A DNA stretch of 64,000 bases from positions 186,001-250,000 of the forward strand of contig NZ_JAPEHV010000001.1 of the NCBI RefSeq assembly GCF_028823665.1, read 5' to 3'. Within the stretch, counting starts at the first letter, position 1. Every line of letters begins with the position of its first letter. The notes under the pieces are model-generated. The model was not told where the DNA came from. It saw only the letters and a program-made list of their open reading frames with translations, and ran no database searches. Source of the DNA: Microbacterium sp. C7(2022) (GTDB lineage Bacteria > Actinomycetota > Actinomycetes > Actinomycetales > Microbacteriaceae). A program made the translations under genes and the position numbers. Of the stretch, positions 59,217 to 64,000 are shown in pieces.

Positions 59217-60872
59217 GTGCACGAACGTCGTGAAGATCGACGCATTCGTACGGATCGTCCGGTTGCGAGCGAGACCCTGCCGACCGTGCGCGACGTGCTC
59301 GCCCTCGACGTGCTCGCCCAGGGGGTCCCCGAGGTTCTCGTGGGAGACCGCGCCCTCGACGCGCGCGTGCGGTGGGTTCACGTGTCTGACAGTGCGGACG
59401 TGGCGCGCCTGCTCAACGGCGGCGAACTCCTATTGTCGACCGGCTCTTCGTGGCCGAATGACCCTGCCGACATGCGCCGTTTCATCGACGCCCTCGCCGA
59501 GACCGGAATCGCCGGTGTTGTCCTCGAGCTCGGGGCGCACTATCGGTACACCCCTGCCGTCCTCGTCGAGGCCGCCCGCAAGCGAGGCTTGGCGCTGGTC
59601 GTCCTCCACCGCGAGGTGAAGTTCGTCAGTGTCACCGAGGCGGTGCACAGCGTGATCATCGCCGGGCAGACGACCGCGCTACGCGCGCGAGATGAGGTAC
59701 GCGAACGCTTCACCGCGTTGGCTCTGCGCGGATCGCCGGCGGACTTCATCGTCAACCAGCTCGCGCAGACCCTCGCCGCCCCGATCGTGCTCGAGAATCT
59801 CGCGCACGAGGTTGTCGTCGCCGAAGTCCCGCTCGCGTGGGAGCAAGACCTCTTCGCCGATTGGGAGCTGCGCTCGCGGTCCGAGCAACGCCGTGCCGAA
59901 CAGCGCCGCGAGCGCGGCATCCTTCCCGACGCCGATGACTGGATCATCGTGCCGGTCGAAGCGCGCGGCATTCGGTGGGGCAACGTGATCGCCCTGCCGG
60001 GTCCTGATCACCCGGCCGGGCGGACTGCCGTGATGGAGCAGGCCGCGATTGCGCTCGCCGTGGAGCGCCTCGCCGATGGCGAGAGCGACGAGTGGGGGCG
60101 CATCGGTCGGCGCCGGTTGATCGACGGGCTCCTCGCGGGCCGGTTCGCGGGGGTCGGGGGTGCTGCGGCGCGTCTCGAGGCGGCCGGACTTCCCCTGCAC
60201 GGGGCGACCGTGTTCGGAGTCGTGTTCGCCGGGGCATCCGTTCCTGCAGATCGGGTGGATGCCGCGGCCCGCACTCTGCACGGTCGTGCCTTGGTGGGGT
60301 CTGCCCCGGACGGCGTGGCTGGCGCATCAGCGGCCGTTCTGTTGTCGGTGCCGCAGACCACCCGGTTCGACGAGGCGGCAGCCGAGGCGTTCGCGCGTGA
60401 GTGCGTCGAGCACGCGCCGGACGCCGATCGCCTCGTGGTGTCGATCGGGCGCGCAGCCGCCGATGTCGACGGCGCGCTCGCGTCGCTGCACGACGCTGTC
60501 GACCTTGCGCGCGGCCGCCGGCGGCGCACGAGCAAGGGACTCGTGGTGCGGCGCGCCGAGGACCGCCCCCTGGTGCATCTGGTCACCGCGCTGCGTGACG
60601 ACCACCGCGTGCACGAGCACGGCGAGCGCATGTTGGCCCCGCTCATCGACTACGACCTCACGCGCGGCGGCGACCTGCTCGACGTGCTCGAGGCGATGCT
60701 CGCCCACCCCGGCAATCGCACGGCTGCGGCATCCGCATCACATCTGTCGCGTTCGGTGTTCTACCAGCGCATCGCGCTCATCGAAGAACTGCTCGCGCTC
60801 GATCTCGATGACGGCGAGACGCAGACGGCGCTGCACTTGGCGCTCCTTGTGCGGCGCAGCGCCGGGCGCTGA
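59217..60872 (+). CDS. PucR-family transcriptional regulator
   Basis: 551 aa from GTG 59217; GTG 59175 is an in-frame alternative without a ribosome site. N-terminal PucR domain (TVRDVLALDVLAQGVPEVLVGDRAL; WVHVSD), central GGDEF-like CdaR domain, and a C-terminal helix-turn-helix (ASASHLSRSVFYQRIALIEELLALDLDD). Divergent from the MmsA-aminotransferase operon, which it likely activates in response to a nitrogen compound. Confidence 0.93.
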   Translation: MHERREDRRIRTDRPVASETLPTVRDVLALDVLAQGVPEVLVGDRALDARVRWVHVSDSADVARLLNGGELLLSTGSSWPNDPADMRRFIDALAETGIAGVVLELGAHYRYTPAVLVEAARKRGLALVVLHREVKFVSVTEAVHSVIIAGQTTALRARDEVRERFTALALRGSPADFIVNQLAQTLAAPIVLENLAHEVVVAEVPLAWEQDLFADWELRSRSEQRRAEQRRERGILPDADDWIIVPVEARGIRWGNVIALPGPDHPAGRTAVMEQAAIALAVERLADGESDEWGRIGRRRLIDGLLAGRFAGVGGAAARLEAAGLPLHGATVFGVVFAGASVPADRVDAAARTLHGRALVGSAPDGVAGASAAVLLSVPQTTRFDEAAAEAFARECVEHAPDADRLVVSIGRAAADVDGALASLHDAVDLARGRRRRTSKGLVVRRAEDRPLVHLVTALRDDHRVHEHGERMLAPLIDYDLTRGGDLLDVLEAMLAHPGNRTAAASASHLSRSVFYQRIALIEELLALDLDDGETQTALHLALLVRRSAGR

Positions 60873-61005
60873 ACGCGCTCTCGCCGCAGCCCCACACCCC
60901 CGCGTGCGTCCGCGACTCCAGCCCTCTGCGCGCGTTCGCTGCATCACACCCCACACCCCCGCGCGCGTTGGCCGCACCACCCCACACCCCCGCGCGCATT
61001 GAGAA

Positions 61006-61072
61006 CACGTGTTATCGCCGAGTGCACGACTTAAACACCGCGGGGAAGGTGTGGTTTCGGCGACAACACGTG
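61006..61072. repeat. Inverted repeat with CACGTG ends
   Basis: Arms CACGTGTTATCGCCGA (61006-61021) and TCGGCGACAACACGTG (61057-61072), 15 of 16 paired; inside it an ACACC/GGTGT stem. REP-like element or the transcript end of the pucR-type gene. Confidence 0.75.
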
Positions 61073-61077
61073 GATTC

Positions 61078-61140
61078 GGCGAGGAGCGCGGACGTGGAGG
61101 CGAGGAGCGCGGACGTGGAGGCGAGGAGCGCGGGCGTGGG
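61078..61140. repeat. Three tandem 21-bp repeats
   Basis: GGCGAGGAGCGCGGACGTGG(A), copies at 61078, 61099 and 61120; the first two are identical and the third differs at two positions. Non-coding, between the pucR-type and cupin genes. Confidence 0.9.
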
Positions 61141-61151
61141 CCGGGATCGCA

Positions 61152-61511
61152 CTAGCGCGCGATGAAGACTTTTCGAAGCGTTTCGCGCACCGTCCAGACG
61201 GTCTGCATTCCGGCATCCAGTCGCACGACGACACCCGGGCGCAACTCGATAGACGGCAGCGCGGGAGAAGTGAACTCGACGGTCGCATCGCCGGCGAGCA
61301 CGACGAACACCTCGTCCACCTCGGAGTCGCGCATCGCGCCCGGAGTCATCTCCCACACACCGATCTCGCCCGGGCTGTCTTCGTCGAAGAGGGCAGCGTA
61401 GCCGGTCGACGGTGCACCCGTGACCACCTGATCGGCGGCGACGGCTTCGTGCTCCAGTGCGAGGGTCGCGGCATCCGCGATCGCGCCGGCGGGAATCTGC
61501 GCCGGGCTCAT
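61152..61511 (-). CDS. Small cupin protein
   Basis: 119 aa single cupin barrel: GVWEMTPGAMRDSEVDEVFVVLAGDATVEF holds the cupin-1 motif without the usual two His metal ligands, and LRPGVVVRLDAGMQTVWTVRETLRK is cupin-2. The EVDEVFVVL pattern resembles DUF861 (ureidoglycolate hydrolase-like) cupins found beside FAD amine oxidoreductases. ATGA overlap with the upstream FAD oxidoreductase. Confidence 0.88.
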   Translation of the reverse strand: MSPAQIPAGAIADAATLALEHEAVAADQVVTGAPSTGYAALFDEDSPGEIGVWEMTPGAMRDSEVDEVFVVLAGDATVEFTSPALPSIELRPGVVVRLDAGMQTVWTVRETLRKVFIAR

Positions 61512-62938
61512 GAGTCGAATCCCAAGCCCAGCGCGTCGAGCGTCTTCAGGAGCACGTTGCGCTTGCCCTCGTTGTGGTCTGCACGATCCAGCGACCAGCG
61601 GGTGGCGTTGATGCCGATCGCGGCGGCCGGCTCGGGCGGGAAGGGGAGCGGGCGCTTGCGCACCATCTCGAGCTGAGTGCGCTCGTTCTGGATGCCGTCG
61701 AGCAGGTCGAGCATGACCTCGCCGGCGAAACGCGTCGAGCCGACGCCCAGCCCCGTGAATCCCGCGGCGTATGCGACGCGCCCGCGGCGCGCCGTTCCGA
61801 AGAAGGCCGTGAACTGCGTCGAGGTGTCGATCGCCCCAGCCCACTGATGGCTGAAGCGCAGTCCCTCGAGCTGGGGGAACGTGGTGAAGAAATGGCTGGC
61901 GAGCGTGCGCCACGTCTGCGGCCGGTATTCGTACTCGGGCTTGACCTTGCGACCGTAGTGGTAGATCGCGTCGTATCCACCGAACAGGATGCGGTTGTCG
62001 CGCGTGAGCCGGTAGTAGTGGAACTGATTGGCCATGTCGCCGATGCCCTGCCGATCACCCCAGCCGATCGACGCGAGCTGGTCACTCGTGAGCGGCTCGG
62101 TCATCAGGACGTAGTCGTACACCGGCACCGTCATCAGCCGGTTGCGCGTGAGCAGGGACGGGAAGACGTTGGTGCCGAGGGCGGCTCGGGATGCCGTGAC
62201 CTGCCCGTTCGCCGTGGTCACCGTCACGTCGGTGCGGGTGCTGTCGATGCGTGTCACGTGTGAGCGTTCGAAGATGCGCACGCCGCGCTCTTCGCACACG
62301 CGCGCAAGCTCCGCGGCCATGCGCGCGGGATGCACGAGACCGCACGTGTTCTTCTCCCACACCGAGGCCAGGTACGTCGGTGAAGCCACAGCCTGCTGCG
62401 TGGCCTCGTGGTCGAGATAGACGACGCCTTCCTCGCCCTCGGCGGCCCACTCCTTCAGCCACTCGACCTGGTGAGGCTCGGTCGCGGGGGCGAGTTGCCC
62501 GGTGCGCTCGAACTCGAAGTCCATCCCGTACTGGGCTTCGCTGGCCTCGATCGCGTCGAGGTTCGCCAGCCCCAGGCGATCGAGCGTGGGCATCTCATCG
62601 GGCCAGCGGGACTGCCCGTTCTCATGCCCGTGCGTGAGGCTCGACTCGCAGAAGCCTCCGTTGCGGCCGGATGCTGCCCAGCCCACACGCTGCGCTTCGA
62701 TGACCACGATGCGGGCGCTCGGATCGCGCTCTGATGCCAGAAGAGCCGTCCACAGCCCGGTGTACCCTGCGCCGACGATCACGAGGTCCGCGCGGTGGTG
62801 ACCGTGGAGCGAGTCGCGGTCCGGCAAGAGGTCCGCCGGGAGGTCGTCGCGCCAGAAGACCGAGTTTCTGGTGTGGATCAGAGAGTTCTGGATGACCGAT
62901 TCGCTCGGCCGATTTCGTTCGAAAACAGTGGTTCCCAC
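61508..62938 (-). CDS. FAD-dependent oxidoreductase (PuuB-like)
   Basis: 476 aa DAO-family enzyme. Dinucleotide motif LVIVGAGYTGLWTALLAS, then VVIEAQRVGWAASGRNGGFCESSL, the flavin contact, and the C-terminal FTGLGVGSTRFAGEVMLDLL. The WAASGRNGG pattern is that of gamma-glutamylputrescine oxidase (PuuB) and related amine oxidases. GTG 62938 has a GGAAAGG ribosome site at 9 nt; GTG 62947 overlaps that site. Operon with the cupin and probably the amidohydrolase. Confidence 0.92.
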   Translation of the reverse strand: MGTTVFERNRPSESVIQNSLIHTRNSVFWRDDLPADLLPDRDSLHGHHRADLVIVGAGYTGLWTALLASERDPSARIVVIEAQRVGWAASGRNGGFCESSLTHGHENGQSRWPDEMPTLDRLGLANLDAIEASEAQYGMDFEFERTGQLAPATEPHQVEWLKEWAAEGEEGVVYLDHEATQQAVASPTYLASVWEKNTCGLVHPARMAAELARVCEERGVRIFERSHVTRIDSTRTDVTVTTANGQVTASRAALGTNVFPSLLTRNRLMTVPVYDYVLMTEPLTSDQLASIGWGDRQGIGDMANQFHYYRLTRDNRILFGGYDAIYHYGRKVKPEYEYRPQTWRTLASHFFTTFPQLEGLRFSHQWAGAIDTSTQFTAFFGTARRGRVAYAAGFTGLGVGSTRFAGEVMLDLLDGIQNERTQLEMVRKRPLPFPPEPAAAIGINATRWSLDRADHNEGKRNVLLKTLDALGLGFDS

Positions 62939-62991
62939 TGCTATCACCCTTTCCGGGGGTTGGGTTGTGTTGCGTGCCGGGGCCGAGATGT

Positions 62992-64000
62992 CTACGCGTC
63001 GTCCGACGCGTAGACGCGCTCACCTTCGACGAACGTCTGGAGGACGCGCGTCGCGCCGATCTGATCGACCGGGCCCTCGAAGGGATCGCGGTCGAGCACC
63101 GCCAGGTCGGCATACTTGCCGACCTCGACGGTTCCGGTGACGTGGTCGAGGTGGTTCACCCATGCCGAGCCGGCCGTGTAGGCGGTGAGCGACGTTGCCA
63201 GGTCGATGGCCTGCTCGGGGAGGAACGCGTCATACTCGCCCTCTTCGAATCCGGGGGCTGCGAGTCGGTTCACGGCGACGTGGATCGCCGCCATCGGGTC
63301 GGGCGAAGTCACCGACCAGTCGCTGCCGGCGGCGAGAACTGCGCCCGTGCGAAGCAGGTCGCCGAACGGGTACTGCCATGCGCTACGCGGTTCGCCGAGG
63401 AACGGCAGCGTGAGATCCACCATTTGGGGTTCGAGGGCGGCCCACAGCGACTGCATGTTCGCCGCGACGTCGAGCTGACGGAAGCGCGGGATGTCATCGG
63501 GATGCACCACCTGAATGTGTGCGATGTGGTGCCGATTGTCGCCGCGCCCATTGCGCGCGATCGCATGTTCGACGGCATCCAGGCATTCCCGAACCGCACG
63601 GTCGCCGATCGCGTGGAAGTGCACTTGGAAGCCGGCCGCATCGAGCAGCGGGACGGCTTCGTTCAGGATCTCGGGTGCCACGAACGAGATCCCGGAGTTG
63701 TCGGTGAAATGACCGTGACCGTCGCAGTACGGCTCGAGCATCGACGCCGTGAAGTTCTCGGGCACACCGTCTTGCATGATCTTGATCGTCGTGGTCGCGA
63801 AACGGCCGCCGCGATAGCGCTCGCGCTTGGCTACGAGATCGGGGATCTGCTCGATTCCGGCCGCACGATCCCACCAGATGGCGCCGACGACGCGGGCGGT
63901 CAGCGTGCCCGCCGCAGCCGCAGATAGGTAGGCGGGGCCAGGGTCGCCGGCATCGCCATACGACCCGACGATGGCGTCCTGCCAGGCGGTGATGCCGAAC
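62992..64000 (-). CDS. Amidohydrolase, YtcJ-like (5' end outside window)
   Basis: At least 336 aa; the frame runs off the right edge, so the N-terminal metal-binding HxH is not seen. Visible: KIMQDG, HFHAIGDRAVRECLDAVE (metal His), HIAHIQVVHPDDIPRF (second His pair) and SDWSVTSPDP (catalytic Asp), the Amidohydro_3 pattern. C-terminal GTVEVGKYADLAVLDRDPF is the family end. Likely hydrolyses an N-acyl or formyl amine upstream of the FAD oxidoreductase (inference). Confidence 0.92.
   Translation of the reverse strand, partial: FGITAWQDAIVGSYGDAGDPGPAYLSAAAAGTLTARVVGAIWWDRAAGIEQIPDLVAKRERYRGGRFATTTIKIMQDGVPENFTASMLEPYCDGHGHFTDNSGISFVAPEILNEAVPLLDAAGFQVHFHAIGDRAVRECLDAVEHAIARNGRGDNRHHIAHIQVVHPDDIPRFRQLDVAANMQSLWAALEPQMVDLTLPFLGEPRSAWQYPFGDLLRTGAVLAAGSDWSVTSPDPMAAIHVAVNRLAAPGFEEGEYDAFLPEQAIDLATSLTAYTAGSAWVNHLDHVTGTVEVGKYADLAVLDRDPFEGPVDQIGATRVLQTFVEGERVYASDDA

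Larger units (their letters stand above)
60873..61151. other. Repeat-rich intergenic region
   Basis: No gene supported. Contains three spaced CCCCACACCCCCGCG copies (about 60890-61000), the inverted repeat 61006-61072 and the triplicate 21-mer 61078-61140. Confidence 0.75.

Noticed and set aside
61078..61140. CRISPR-like array
   Set aside because: Three tandem 21-mers with no spacers.

Overview
The window is a 64 kb stretch of high-GC chromosome from an actinobacterium. It is most likely a Microbacteriaceae (Microbacterium-like) organism, judged from dense short-gap coding, very high GC at third positions, heavy GTG start use, many TANNNT boxes placed 6-8 nt before a start codon (leaderless mRNAs), and a very frequent GGATGCC/GGCATCC heptamer. 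I saw no rRNA, tRNA, transposase, integrase, phage gene or CRISPR array. The taxon is inferred from style only.

Layout. (1) 1-8.6 kb: GbsR/MarR-like regulator, dienelactone-hydrolase-like protein, aminopeptidase N, a membrane-anchored sulfatase with its formylglycine-generating enzyme and a CsbD-like protein between them, a DUF427 remnant, YaeQ and an EEP-family phosphoesterase. (2) 8.6-12.8 kb: arsenic locus with divergent ArsR-aquaporin and ArsR::ArsC fusion, a second ArsC and an SLC13-type permease; no recognisable ArsB/Acr3 pump. (3) 12.8-21.6 kb: DUF2252 protein, class III aminotransferase, a deletion scar holding two truncated genes, a TetR-MFS drug efflux pair, and an ABC-2 permease with a tandem-NBD ATPase. 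(4) 21.6-25.6 kb: LacI regulator divergent from a Gfo/Idh/MocA - ThuA - Gfo/Idh/MocA operon. (5) 25.7-42.2 kb: xylan/xylose utilisation. A bxl-like operon (binding lipoprotein, two permeases, GH3 enzyme) faces its LacI regulator; then come a ROK repressor, a giant LPXTG-anchored deacetylase-GH10 xylanase, another LacI, xylose isomerase and xylulokinase. Together they would deacetylate and cut xylan at the wall, import the oligomers, hydrolyse them and feed xylulose 5-phosphate to the pentose phosphate pathway.

(6) 42.3-48 kb: VIT1-like transporter, coiled-coil protein, small RelA/SpoT-type synthetase, CPA2 antiporter, hypothetical, TspO-like protein, class I amidotransferase. (7) 48-53.4 kb: the most unusual locus, an apparent four-gene operon of ECF-like sigma factor, small soluble all-beta protein, intracellular subtilase with nine NPFGST repeats, and a helical-repeat CHAT (caspase-like) protease. 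It resembles in parts list the Csx29 (TPR-CHAT)/Csx30/RpoE branch of the type III-E CRISPR system, but without any CRISPR component. (8) 53.6-64 kb: LysR-type effector domain without HTH, DUF1304, secreted nuclease, hexapeptide-repeat protein, then an amine/omega-amino-acid catabolic set (aminotransferase, MmsA-like dehydrogenase, PucR regulator, cupin, FAD oxidoreductase, amidohydrolase running off the end).
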